DNA from: Symsagittifera roscoffensis | Lineage: Eukaryota; Xenacoelomorpha; Acoela; Convolutidae | DNA length: 64,000 bases | Assembly: GCF_963678635.1 (NCBI RefSeq) | Contig: NC_087063.1 | Coordinates: forward strand, 17,920,143-17,984,142 | Direction of reading: 5' to 3' | In this document: positions 37,081 to 50,100 of the stretch, piece by piece | Layout of the letters: the number at the start of each line of letters is the position of its first letter | Position numbering within the stretch: the first letter of the stretch is position 1 | The notes under the pieces: model-generated | What the model was told of the DNA's origin: nothing | What the model saw: the letters and a program-made list of their open reading frames with translations, nothing else | Databases searched by the model: none | Program-made: the position numbers and the translations under genes

Positions 37081-38480
37081 AAAAATTTTAATTTTCCAGA
37101 CCCTTCTCTTTCTTAATTTCTCAAAACCCGATCATAACAATCCTTCCCCTCGAACAAGACCCCAGGATTTACAGTCACACACTATGACTGTGAAGAAAAT
37201 GAACAAAAAACGTTACATAAAAATGCAATAAATTCAGTCACTCAAGGCGAATCCGAACCACGGTCAAAAAAACAACAAACATAATAGCTACACTTTTTTC
37301 AAAAGCACGAGCTACAACACTAACAGGATATAAATTCACAGCGACATTTTCTGAAAAGAAAATACATGGTTCTCAAGTCTCAAACGGAAATAAAAATAGA
37401 CTAGATCATGAATCTTTCTACCAAAGTAATATCAAAAGACTATTACATCTCAGCACCGACGGTTGTAAAAACGAACTTAAACGATTAAAATTAACATCAA
37501 ACAAAGGCACAACCAGAAAATTGGTCAACTTTCAAGTTTTTCCAGAATCTGCACATCAAGCCGAACATAATGAAAATACCAAGGTCAAATGAAACAAGAC
37601 GACAAACTTCCATTCCACGGAGCACATGGAAGAGTAACTTACGATCTCCATGATAAAAATTGGATACCACACATTGGAATAAACAATCCCTCAAATTGTA
37701 AAACAGACACTAAAAATAAAGGATACCAAGAAATAATGTTTTTTGATTGGAAAATACAACATGAAAAAGTGCAATTAACACGAGATTTAAAAGATGGCAC
37801 CATAATTTATTAAGGAATCAGACTCCCTTGCAAAACTGACCAAGGATACTGCGATCCCACTACACGAACACCAGCAACAATTTTTTGGTTTCCTGAAGAC
37901 ACATGTACCACATTTCAAGTAGCAAAAATACACTGTAGAATGATAAAGTTTCACCAAAAATATTTTACTGAATCAATCCCTTAAGAAGACGTAAGCCCTC
38001 ATCAAATCATACAGAGTAATTTTAATTTTAGAAACATAAATAATTTAGAAAATAAATTGACACGTTTTCAAATTTACTCAGAAACGGAACTTGAATGTAA
38101 ATACAACAAACCTTTTTATAAAACGCAATATTCAGAAATTCTTGTCGAATACGAACAAGGTTTTGTTATGAATACAGGAAAATTAATCATACATCAGCAT
38201 GCAATACATTACTCAATCAGCGACGAATATTCATACATCCCAGTAAATCTACTAAAAACACAGAAAACATCGGTGGAAAAATAAAACCACAAGACAAAGA
38301 CAGTACACGTTTACAAGAACTATCACTAATGAACAACACTCATTTTTGCGCAATTCATTATGACATACACCTAGAAATGAAACTAGACTATTAAATAAGT
38401 AGAATTTTTCGAGAAATGTCTTTAACAGAACTTGAAGCACTACATCAATTATGCGAACTTGAAAGAACACAAATTCTGAT
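37070..38480 (+). pseudogene. env-like pseudogene, C-terminus deleted
   Basis: Begins at the ATG matching the Element 1 env start, with a hydrophobic leader and many frameshifts and stops. Open pieces at 37589-37813 and 38057-38284 match residues in the N-terminal half. At about 38480, inside the LCELERTQIL motif, homology ends and joins sequence matching the N-terminal region of the 599-aa ORF. Everything from mid-env through the membrane anchor is missing. Confidence 0.82.
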
Positions 38481-38514
38481 TCACAAAAGAACACAAAAGA
38501 ACACAAAAAAGTGC

Positions 38515-40160
38515 ATGGATTCAGATACTAACTCAAACACTACTGTGTATATTAGTATTTCCCAATTTAACAACTCAGATCTCGAGACCCCCGACAAACT
38601 TGACAACTCAGAACCCAGCCCATCTACAGTTTCCTAATCTCCCTTTCAACCTCTCCACTCCCAAATAAGATTTGAACCCCCTTCCACTCCCTCTTCTATT
38701 TCCAATGTAACACCCACATATTCCTCCTTGACCGGTGAACCTTCCGACAACAACAGCTCTGTAAATATACAAATATCTCATGAACTTGACAATTTCATCA
38801 CACTTCAGCAACAATTACAGCACCCTCAAACACTAACCATTCACCAACTTTCACAATCCATAATATCATCAAATCCATCAACTCCAACTCCCTCTTCAAA
38901 TTACACCCCTTCGCAAGACCCAACTCCCTCGTCAAATCCATCCTCATCCAGTACAAACAGAGCCTACCGAACCTTTAAAAGAAAAATCCCCAATACTCCA
39001 TTTCCCTCTCCCCCAGGAACAGCCTCAACATTTGTTAATCACCCACTTCACACTAACATAAGATAATTACTCCAAATATGTTTACCCTTTTTCCCCCAAT
39101 ACAGCTACTTTCATTCAGACCCTAATGGCGAAAACCCTAATTATGTTAATGAGCACGTATTATATCCTACACTCTCATGGACATCATTTTATCACTTTAC
39201 TATTCCACTATCATTACCATTATATAACACCCCATTTGATAAAAAAGAATCCAGCAATCAATTCTATCTTTCAACAAAAGCACTCACTCCAAAACAATTT
39301 ACACAAATAGGATATAAACAGTCCCTTTTAAGATTCACCGCACGCAAAACTAACGAATATATATCGATCACTACGACCATAACATCATAAGACCCAACGA
39401 AGACAGCTTTCTGAACGACGACATATTTGCTAACCCACAACTAACAGAAAAATTCTTCATTAAAACACCATACGTTTTCACCCTCAATACTTTGGATAAA
39501 AAATACGACCGCGTCATTTCAGCAGCACTTCCTGATATTCAAGCTTATGATTCATTTTTTAACAAACTTGAAAACTTCTCACTATCCATTCATTTCCTCA
39601 CACCCAAAGAACGTGATTTGCACTGTTCACACGACGTCATGTTACAAATTAAACAGACATACACTTATACGTACTATAAGTTCATCCAACATCATATCAC
39701 TCAAACTACACCAGCACGACAAATTCACCACATTAACTCTACATATACCTCACCATTCTTTCTTAACTTCACTTATTGTATTGAAGATACTAACCTACAA
39801 GGCATCCTCCGCAATTATGATCCCATCACCCAGATGTATATATTCTGTCCCTTAACCAAAATTTTCAATAAAGACGAATCTATCCCACTAATCGTCCCAT
39901 GCGAATTCCTACAGCCCGTTGAAATCCCGATTCTAGAATTCATCCATAACACCAGATATAACCATAAACTTTAGAACCCCATTCAAAATACACCTTATTA
40001 ACTCTCACCTAGCACTGAAGAGCACAACATCATTAAAGCACTCGAATTGCTTTGACCACTTCTCCAAACTAAATACATCATTCGTTTGATCGCTAAATTA
40101 CTAACATCATCAGAGATCATCCACGACGTTTTTCCCCACCGATTCTTCACAGACGAATAA
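38515..40160 (+). pseudogene. Homologue of the 599-aa 3' ORF, broken
   Basis: Starts within the N-terminal Ser/Pro-rich region (its true start is deleted) and matches the folded part in pieces, best at 39492-39974 (ERDLHCSHDVML, NFTYCIEDTNLQGILRNYDP). Several stops and frameshifts. Shows the ORF is a regular component of the family. Confidence 0.78.
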
Positions 40161-41662
40161 GGTAATATGAATTAAACAAATTATACTAATAAATTAGAAC
40201 AAAAACTAACCATTCTTTATAAATGTTTTCTCTTTTTCTATAGTCTTCACAGGCACGATCATCAATCATCTACAAAAAAGAAAAACGAAAGAAAAAACAG
40301 AAAACTTTTTTCTAAGAATCATAAATTTCTATTAACAAAATTTAAAAAATGAAGCAGTAAAATTTACCCCCAAAACAGCAGTAAATTGATAGATATATAA
40401 ATTTTTTTCCCATATGCAATAAATATTCTTACAATGAAAAAAAATTGATAATTTCAACCCCAAATAAAGCAGCAAAATTAATAATTTCAAAGTAGTAAAA
40501 AAATAAAAGTTGCCTATAAAATTATAGCAGTACTAACCTTTTCAAAGACGCTTCTTTATAGTTTTAAATATTCACTCGCCCACAATCCTATCCACAATCG
40601 CACAGCTCGCCCACGAAAAATTATTTAAAATAATGAATTTAAGTTTTAACTTTCACTGATAACAACTCTAACCAGTTTTAACACATTTCAAACTTTCCTT
40701 TAACCCGGTTGGAAAGGAATTATATAATAAACCAAACTAACCAACGCAGCTTTTTAAACACCACAAACCACAACCTAACAGCATGACTAAGCAAAGAAAA
40801 CCCACGGTACCCAAACGGATTAAAACCAGCTTAGAACTGGATAAATTATTCTTTTGAAGACTATTTTCAAGTCTGAACACAAAAGAACAAAACACAAAAA
40901 AGTCGAAAGATAAACCCAAAACAAACGAATTGAATTTTGAAGAAAAAGACACAACCAAGACAAAGAAGGAAAAAACCTGTAATAAAAAAAACACGAAAGG
41001 TTGAACACAAACAGGACCCTCCAAAAAAGAGAGCCTGATTTTATACTCCCACTCCTGGCCAAACCCAACAGAGAGGACGTCCTGAGCATGCTCTATAGTC
41101 GGCCTAACCCACCGTGGGTTTTTGCGATAAAAATTAATACAAGATCATAACTAAATGCAAAATTAACAAAGATTTGTATATGTATAAAATACAATGCAGT
41201 ATATAGATAACATACAGCCCAAAGACGAGCAGCAAGGAACTTGACAACCCAATCACACTCCAACTACGGAATGGCAAAACACAACCGACATGCCGCCTAC
41301 AGTCACTACACTCAACGGATTTAAAGTACGACTTGGCATCGCAGCAAAGGAAACCCATTGCAACCAAACAATGGCCATCTCGATGTTCAAGTATACGTAC
41401 AGATCCAAGTCATCAGGCACTTCATCCAAGGTCAAACTACATGCCACTTCCAAACGAGATTGGAACATTGCCATTCTATAATCAACCAAATCAACACTTA
41501 TCACAACCGATCAGAAGTCATGATACGATCTCCCGAAACGATCATGATAACAATCCTTCTTCCTTATCGTAAAAAAGACTACGCTCGCAATTTCTTAAGA
41601 ATCATCCATACTCCACTACAATAGAACACTGAAGAACGAAAACTTTTTAAACCCAGGATGGG
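40161..41662 (+). other. Element 2 3' non-coding region
   Basis: Diverged match to the same region of Element 1: candidate 82-nt intron interval (40162-40243), GCAGTAAA repeats near 40350-40400, an ACCAGCTTAGAACTGG stem near 40826, and GGATGGG just before the LTR. No supported ORF. Confidence 0.5.
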
Positions 41663-42040
41663 TGGAACCAGATCTAAACTAGAATTTATTATTGGATATT
41701 ATTCTGATATTTTATCTCTTTTAAATATTGAATACTAACCAATCATGCTCCATCAAACTAACAACCCAATTATTTGTAAGTGCTGAAATTACTTGTAGTT
41801 TCAACACCAGAACAATTTGAATTAAGCTTAGAATACAGTTGTTCTCATTCTGGAACTAACTCGCATAAACCGGTGTACAATAGATCTATTGAGACTAGGA
41901 GATGTAAGAGTAATATTAGGATTGGTATTAGACTAAAAAGTTGCACGAATCTATCCGGCCGAAAATAAGATAGCGTGACGAGCAGACGGTGTACCTTATC
42001 TGAAATTACTCTATAAGTATAACCAAAAGGATATAACTCA
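41663..42040 (+). repeat. Element 2 3' LTR
   Basis: 378 bp, TGGAACCAGATC...TATAACTCA. It resembles the Element 1 LTR more fully than the rearranged 5' LTR does. It is clearly diverged from its own 5' partner, supporting an old insertion. Confidence 0.88.
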
Positions 42041-42880
42041 TCTAGCTCACGACGCGTTCGCAATTGCACAGTCACAATACACACAGCCACTTGATTTGAT
42101 GCATACAACAATTCCATCTGAATGTTGAGTTAAACTTCAACCAATCCGAACTCAGAAACACATTATTTTATTTGCGGTTTATTGCACCATTTTTTTTTAG
42201 TTCCTTACGGAAAAAAAGATGGCAGTAAACGCAAATTTGATTGGCTGAAAATTAATTTGGCTGAAGCATTGGAACATTGGGACCATATGAAATTCAAAAT
42301 CTCAATTTTTAGCCTTATGGCAGCCAAATTTTGATTCACTTTTTTTTACAGCTGTTAATCTTTTTGATCTTCAATTTCAGGGCAACAAAATTGTGAAACT
42401 GTTATTCATTTACCGCCCTAGACGTTCAATTACACGCCAAAATTCTGTCACTTTTAAGCTCGTTATTGAGTTCACCGAATAGATCGGGCCCGTGTCTTTG
42501 TCATTTACCAAACCCTGAATCCTTTCGAAAAATGATTACAAGTAAAACATCTCTTCAAAGTTGAGCGCAAGATATCTCTGGCTTTCCGATGGTAGAATAA
42601 ATTTGTTTAAAAAGTTGAAATTATTTTGGAGAACAGAAAACCAGAGCACAAAATTTTCGTCATATTTCACAAAAACAGTAGTGCAAGAGAAAATCAAGTT
42701 GGCTGTATAAATAGAAACACAAACTTAGGGCAGAGGAATTGAGACGACCAGCAAATTGGACTATTTTAAAATAACCAGGGTCGAGATCCGCAACTAATTT
42801 TTTTCTTTAATTCCGCGACCGAAAATCCATAGTCTGGACAGGGGTTCAAGTCGCAGAAAAACCCTGGAAATACCGTATCT
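42041..42880. other. Intergenic stretch after Element 2
   Basis: About 840 bp, AT-rich. I see no supported gene, RNA or repeat. Confidence 0.4.
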
Positions 42881-43320
42881 TGGTCGCGATGGTCGAAAAA
42901 TTAGTCCCAGCGGTAGAAAAAGTGGTCGTGGCGGTCGAGAAAATAGTTGCGGCGGTCGAAAATTTAGTCGTGGCGGTCAAAAAAATGGTCGACTTTGTCG
43001 TTCGTGGGGTCAAAAATTAGTCGATTTTGTCGGTATGAGTACCGCGGTCAAAAAATTAGTCGTCGTGGTCGAAAATGCAGTCGCGGAGGCCTAAAATTTA
43101 GTTGCAGCGGTCGAAAGAATAGTCGAACTTTTCGGTCGTGGCGTCAAAAATTTAGTCGACTTTGTCGGTATGAGAACCGCGGTCGAAAAATTAGTTGCGG
43201 CCGTCAAAAAATTAGTCGCCGTGGTCGAAAATTTAGTCGCGGCGGTCGAAAAATTAGTCGCGGTGGTCGAAAACATTAGTCGCGGCGGTCGAAAAGTTAG
43301 TCGCGTCTGCCGCGGTTAAC
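42880..43320. repeat. CpG-rich 21-bp minisatellite
   Basis: Degenerate tandem units of about 21 bp built on GGTCGAAAAATTAGTCGCGG. Two larger sub-blocks with GTCGACTTTGTCGGTATGAG and similar are about 130 bp apart. The unit length is a multiple of three, so open frames of Ser/Arg/Gly repeats arise on both strands; I do not treat these as genes. Much richer in CpG than its surroundings. Confidence 0.85.
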
Positions 43321-44120
43321 TTTCTTTTGATCGCGCCGGTTGCGGACACATTGCCTCGGTCCGCAAAGTCTGGAAAACCCAATTTTTAGTCGCGACGGTC
43401 TGAAAATGTCCATTTTCGGTCGCGGCCGTCTGAGAATTCCAAAACTTGGTCGCGAATGTCAGATCATAAAACCACAACCTCGACCCGGGAACTGAATACA
43501 AACGGAACGGAATTAAGAAAAACTAAATTTTTGAATGAAAAAGAAAAGGATAAAAAAAGAACTTAGCAAATATTTTTGCAGAACCGATCAAACGTGTATT
43601 TTCACAGAACCGATCAAACGTATTTGTTAAGAAGTTCGTTGAAAAATAAGTAGTGCACTTTTGAAATGCATAAATTATACAATTATGATTATCAATAACC
43701 TGATTTGCGTTTGAACAACTGGTGTTTACTAATCAAAGAACTAAATAAGATCTCTAAGTAATTTTCATGCTATTTTCACTCATTTGTCATCTGAAATCTG
43801 TTGTTTTTGGATAGTCTTTGTCATCAACTTCTTTCTACGCTTCACGATACCGTTATCGACAAGTTAAAATTCATAAATCACTGATAAAAAAACACAGTTC
43901 ACATATTGGGGGCAGTAATTTATGGTTAAATGTGGCCTCGGTAAACTGGGTGGAAATTTTTGGACATGGCAATAAACATACGCGCGTATTATGAAAAATT
44001 AAGTAACATTAGATTCCAAATAGGCCGTGATTAATGCAGAGTTGTAAAGAATTTATAATGTGCCCTAAGGGATTGTGTTTTGAAGAATTAATAAGGTATT
44101 GTGTTTTGAAAAATTTCCAT
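43320..44120. other. Intergenic stretch between the two satellite arrays
   Basis: About 800 bp, mostly AT-rich, with a short direct repeat CGATCAAACGT near 43586 and 43611. No supported gene. Confidence 0.4.
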
Positions 44121-47100
44121 TTGACGAAACTTCTCCAATTGTATATGGATCATTTGTTTTTTTTTCTTCAATTGTATGTGGAAAAGTTGTATCTGCTCCA
44201 ATTGATATGATTGTATCTCAACTATTTGGTGTGATTGGGGTGAACATGGGAGCGGTGATCACCTGGCGTGGTTGGGTTGAAATTGAGGGCGGTAATCTAG
44301 GTTAAATTTGGCCTCAGTAAACTGGGGGACTAATTTGTCTGGACCAAATGTACCAATTGGACCAATTGCATCTGGAACATACGTATCTGTTTCAACTATA
44401 TGTCTACTAAACGTATCCGGATATCTTTTTTCTGCTGCAATTGTATCAGAACTAGATGTATCTCCTTCGTTTGTATCTGGATCGATTGTGTTTGCTCCAA
44501 TCGTATCGGGACCGTACGCCCCTGCTCCAACTGTATATATACCAATGGTATCTGCGTAAATTATCATCTGGACCAATTTCATTTTCTCTAATTGTATATG
44601 GACCAATTGAACCGGCTCCAATTGCGACTGGATTGATGCATCTTCTCTTGTATCTGGGATAAATTATCTGCTCCATTGTATATGGACCAACTGTATCTAC
44701 TCCAATTGTATCTGAAACATATGTATCTGCTCCATTTGTGACTGGACAGAATGTATCTTCTATTATATCTGGGCTAAATGTATCTGCTTCATTTGTATAT
44801 GGATATTTTGTGTCTGCTCCAGTTGTGTCTTGACGAACTGCATCTGCTCCGTTTTTATCCGGACCAATTGTATCTGCTTCAATAGTAACTGGACCAATCG
44901 TAACTCCTCCAATTGTATTTGGGTCATACGTATCTGCTCCAACTGTATATGGACCAATTGTACCGGCTTCAATTGGATCTGAAACATACGTATCTGCTCC
45001 AATTGTGACTGGAAAGAATGTATCTTCTATTATATTTGGGCTAAATGTATCTGCTTCATTTGTATACGGATATTTTGTGTCTGCTCCAGTTGTGTCTTGA
45101 CGAACTGCATCTGCGCCGTTTTTATCCGGACCAATTGTATCTGCTTCAATAGTAACTGGACCAATCGTAACTCCTCCAATTGTATTAGGATCATACGTAT
45201 TTGCTCCAACTAAATATGGACCAATTGTACCGGCTTCAATTGGATCTGGACCGACCGTATCTTCTGCAATTGCTTATGGACAATTTGTATCTTCTCCAAT
45301 TGTATCTGCTCCAATTGTATTTAAACTGAATATATCTGCTCCAGCTTAGTCTGGACCAATTGCATCTGCTCCAACTTTATCCGGACCAAATGTATTTGCG
45401 CCAATTGTATATAGACTGTATATCTGATTTAACTTTATCTGACCGATCGAAACTTCTCCAATTGTATATGGAATTTTTTTTTTCAATTGTATGTGGAACA
45501 GTTGTATCTGCTCCAATTGATCTGATTGTATCTCAACTATTTGGTGTGATTGGGGTGAACATGGGAGCGGTGATCACCTGGCGTGTATGGGGTAATTTTG
45601 AGGGCGGTAATCTAGGGTTAAATTTGGTCTCAGTAAACTGGGGGACTAATTTATCTGGACCAAATGTACCAATTGGACCGTTTGTATCTGGACCATACGT
45701 ATCTGTTTCAACTATATGTCTACCAAATGTATCCGGACATCTTTTCTCTGCTGCAATTGTATCAGAACTAGATGTATCTCCTTCGTTTGTATCTGGATCG
45801 ATTGTGTTTGCTCCATTCTTATCTGGACCGTACGTTCCTGCTCCAAGTGTATATGGACCATTTGTATCTGCTTCATTGTATCTTGACCGATCGTATGTTC
45901 TCCAACTGTATATGGACTATTTGTATCTTCTCCAATTGTATCTGGACCAATGGTATGCAGCCAATTGATCTGGACTGAATGTATCTGCGCATGTTCTGTT
46001 CGGACCAATTTTTATGGCCTGATTGTACCTGGACTAAATCTATCTGCTCCAGTTATGTCTGGACCAATTGTATCTGCTCCGATTGCATCTGGGCCAGTTG
46101 TTACTGCTCCAATTGAACCTGGACCATACGTATCTGCTTAAATTATCATCTGGACCAATTTCATCTTCTCTAATTGTATTTGGACCAATTGAATCCGCTC
46201 CAATTCTGACTGGATTGATGCTTCTTCTCTTGTATCCGGGGTAAATCATCTGCTCCATTGTATATGGACCAATTGTATATGCTCCAATTAAATTTGGATC
46301 AAGTGCATCTAATTCAATTGTATCTGAAACATACGTATCTGCTCCAATTAAGACTGGACAGTATGCATCTTCTATTGTATCTGGACCAACTGCATCTGCT
46401 CCGTTTTTATCAGGACCAATTGTATCTGCTTCAATAGTAACTGGACCAATCGTAACTCCTCCAATTGTATTTGGGTCACACCTATCTGCTCCAATTGTAT
46501 ATGGACTAATTGTACCGGCTTCAGTTGGATCTGGACCGACCGTATCTTCACCAATTGCTTATGGAAAAATTGTTTTTTCTCCAATTGTAACTGGACCAAT
46601 GGTATATGGACCAATGTTATCTGGACCAATCGTATCTGGACCAATGGTATCTGAATCAATTGTATCTACTTCCAATGTTTTTAAACTGGTTATATCTACT
46701 CCAGCTGAGTTTGGACCAATTGTATCTGCTCCATTTTTATCTGGACCAAGTGTATCTGTTGTATCTTCTATTGTTGTATCTTCTATTGTATCTGGGTTAA
46801 TTATATCTGCTTTGTTTGTATCTGGTTTAAATGTATCTGCTCCAGTTGTGTCTGGACCAGTTGTATCTGCTCCGATTGTATCTGGACTAATTGTATCTGC
46901 TCCAATTGTACTTGGATCAAGCGTTGGACCAAATTGTAACCATTTTTTTTCTCTCCAATTGTATATGGAACAAATGTTTCTACTCCAATTGTGACTGGAC
47001 CAGTTAAATCTTCTACTTTATCTAGGCTTAATGCATCTATTCAATTGTATCTGGACCATACGTTTTTGCTCCGATTTTATATGAACCAGTTGTATCTGCT

Positions 47101-50100
47101 CCAATTGTATCTGGACCAAGTGCGTCTACTACAATTGTATTGGCACCATACATATTCTTTTTTATGTAGAATAATGTATTCGGACAAATTGTATCTGCTT
47201 CAATTGTATCTGAACCGATCGTATTTGCTCCAATTATATCTGCTCATACGTATTTGCTCCAATTGTATCTGGACCTAACGTATCTGCTTCATTTATATGT
47301 GGACCAAACGTAGACGGACCATTTTTATTTACTTCAATTGTATCCGAGCTAGATGTATCTGCTTCGTTTGTATCTGGATCAATTGTGTTTTTTTTTTCAA
47401 TTATAACACGACCATTCGTATCTGCTCTATTTTTATGTACAATTTTTGTGTATGATTTAATTGTATCTGACCGATCGTATCTTCTCCAATTGTATATGGA
47501 CAATTTGTATTTTTTCTAATTTTATAAGGACCAATTGTATCTTTTCCAATTGATTTGATTCTATCTGAACTATTTGGTGTGATTGGGGTACACTTGGGAG
47601 CGGTGACTATCTGGCGTTGTTGGGGGTAATTTTGAGGGCGGTAATCTAGGGTTAAAATTGGCCTCGGTAAGCTGGGGGACTAATATATATGAGCAAATTG
47701 TACCAATTGGACCAATTTTATCCACTCCAATTATATATCCGGACAGAACGTATCTGTTCCAACTTTATGTGTACCCAATGTATCCGGACGTATTTTATCT
47801 GCTTCAATAGTTTAAGAACTAGAGGTATATTCTTCGTTTGTATATGGATCGATTGTGTTTGCTCCAACCGTATCTGGACCGCACGTTTCTGCTCCAATTG
47901 TGACTGGACAGATTGTACTTTCTATTTTATCTGGGCTATATAAATTTGCTTCAAAAGTACCTGGACAAATCGTCCAAGTACTTCTCCAATTGTATTTAGA
48001 CCATACGTATCTGCTCCAATTGTACATGGACACTTGTACCGGCTTCAATTGTATCCGGACCGATCGCACCTTCTCCAATCGTTTACGGACAATTTGTTTT
48101 TTCTGCAACTGTATCTGAACCTATGGTATCTGGACCATTGGTATATGAATCAGTTGTATCTGGACCAATTGTGTCTGCTCCGATTGTAGCTGGACCGATC
48201 GTACTTTCTCTGATTGCTTATGGACCATTGTCTTTTCTCCGGTTGTATGTGGACCAATGGTATCTGGATTAATGGTATATGGACCAATTTTATCTGCTCC
48301 AATTGTAACTGGACTAAATGTATCTGCTCCAGTTGAGTCTGGACCAACTGTATCTGCTTCAATTTCATCTGGATTCTTTGCGTCTGCTCACATTGTATAT
48401 TAACAGCTTGTGTCTGCTTCAGCTGCATCTGGATCGATCGTTTCTTCTTTAATTTTATATGGACCGTTTGTATCTTTTCCAATTGTATAGGGAACATTTG
48501 TGTTTGCTCCAATCAATGTTCTATTGTATCTGTGCTGAATGTATTTGCTCCATTGTATCTGCTCCATCGTATCTAGACCAACTGAATCCGCTCCAATTGT
48601 ATCTGGACCCTATGTTTATGCTCCAATTGCATTGGACCAATTGTATCTGCTCCAATTGTATCTGGACCAAGTGTAGCTACTCCAATTGTATCTGGACCAT
48701 ATGTTTATGCTCCAATTACATACGGACCAGTTGTATCTGCTCGAAGTGTATATGGATCAAGTGTAGCTACTCCAATTGTATCTGGACCATATGTATCTTA
48801 TCTAATTGTGACTGGACCGGTTGTATGTTCAATTTTATCTGGGTTAAATATTTCTGCTTCGTTTGTTTCTGGTTTAAATGTATCTGCCCCAGTTGTGACT
48901 GGACCAGTTGTATCTGCTCCGATTGTATCTGGACAAACTATTTTTGCTCCCATGTACATGGATCAACTGCATCTGCTCAAATTGCAATTTGGACAAACTT
49001 TATTCTCTCCAATTGTATATGAAACTCCATTTTAGCTGTTCCATTGTATCTGGACTAATTGAATCTGCTCCAATTGTGTCTGAACTATACGTTCATGCTC
49101 CAATTGCATATGGACCAGTTGTAGGTGCTCCAAGTGTATCTGGACCAAGTGTAGCAACTCCAATTGTATCTAGACCATATGTATCTTCTCCAATTGTGAT
49201 GGACCGGTTGTATCTTCTATTGTATCTGGGTTAATTATATCTGCTTTGTTTGTATCTGGTTTAAATGTATCTGCTCCAGTTGTGTCTGGACCAGTTGTAT
49301 CTGCTCCGATTGTATCTGGACTAATTGTATCTGCTCCAATTGTACTTGGATCAAGCGTTGGACCAAATTGTAACCAATTTTTTTCTCTCCAATTGTATAT
49401 GGAACAAATGTTTCTGCTCCAATTGTGACTGGACCAGTTAAAACTTCTACTTTATCTAGGCTTAATGTATCTATTCAATTGTATCTGGACCATACGTTTT
49501 TGCTCCGATTTTATATGAACCAGTTGTATCTGCTCCAATTATATCTGGACCAAGTGCGTCTACTACAATTGTATTCGCACCATACATATTCTTTTTTATG
49601 TAGAATAATGTGATCGGACAAATTGTATCTGCTTCAATTGTATCTGAACCGATCGTATTTGCTCCAATTATATCTGCTCATACGTATTTGCTCCAATTGT
49701 ATCTGGACCTAACGTATCTGCTTCATTTATATGTGGACCAAACGTAGACGGACCATTTTTATTTACTTCAATTGTATCCGAGCTAGATGTATCTGCTTCG
49801 TTTGTATCTGGATCAATTGTGTTTTTTTTTCAATTATAACACGACCATTCGTATCTGCTCTATTTTTATGTACAATTTTTGTGTGATTTTATTGTATCTG
49901 ACCGATCGTATCTTCTCCAATTGTATATGGACAATTTGTACTTTTTCTAATTTTATAAGGACCAATTGTATCTTTTCCAATTGATTTGATTGTATCTGAA
50001 CTATTTGGTGTGATTGGGGTACACTTGGGAGCGGTGACTATCTGGCGTTGTTGGGGGTAATTTTGAGGGTGGTAATCTAGGGTTAAAATTGGCCTCGGTA

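Larger units (their letters stand above)
26288..42040 (+). mobile_element. Element 2: decayed 15.75-kb relative of Element 1
   Basis: Same gene order and orientation as Element 1, bounded by related but unequal LTRs (385 and 378 bp) that differ from each other in sequence, so it is old. No target duplication is seen; the 5' flank is the rearranged triplication. Most large ORFs carry frameshifts and stops. Two big deletions remove most of RT and RNase H (at about 33370) and the env C-terminus plus the small post-env ORF (at about 38480). It is clearly diverged from Element 1 along its length, which makes it useful for seeing what the family conserves. Confidence 0.92.

Noticed and set aside
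26284-42044. Target-site duplication for Element 2
   Set aside because: CTGT before the 5' LTR and TCTA after the 3' LTR do not match; the left flank is rearranged.
42995-43279. Ser/Arg/Gly-rich frame in the GTCG minisatellite
   Set aside because: The unit length is a multiple of three, so repetitive frames are expected on both strands; no flanking coding signal.
45360-45968. 202-codon frame and many others in the 15-bp satellite
   Set aside because: Open frames occur in several frames and both strands as a by-product of the period; frequent stops and no consistent start.
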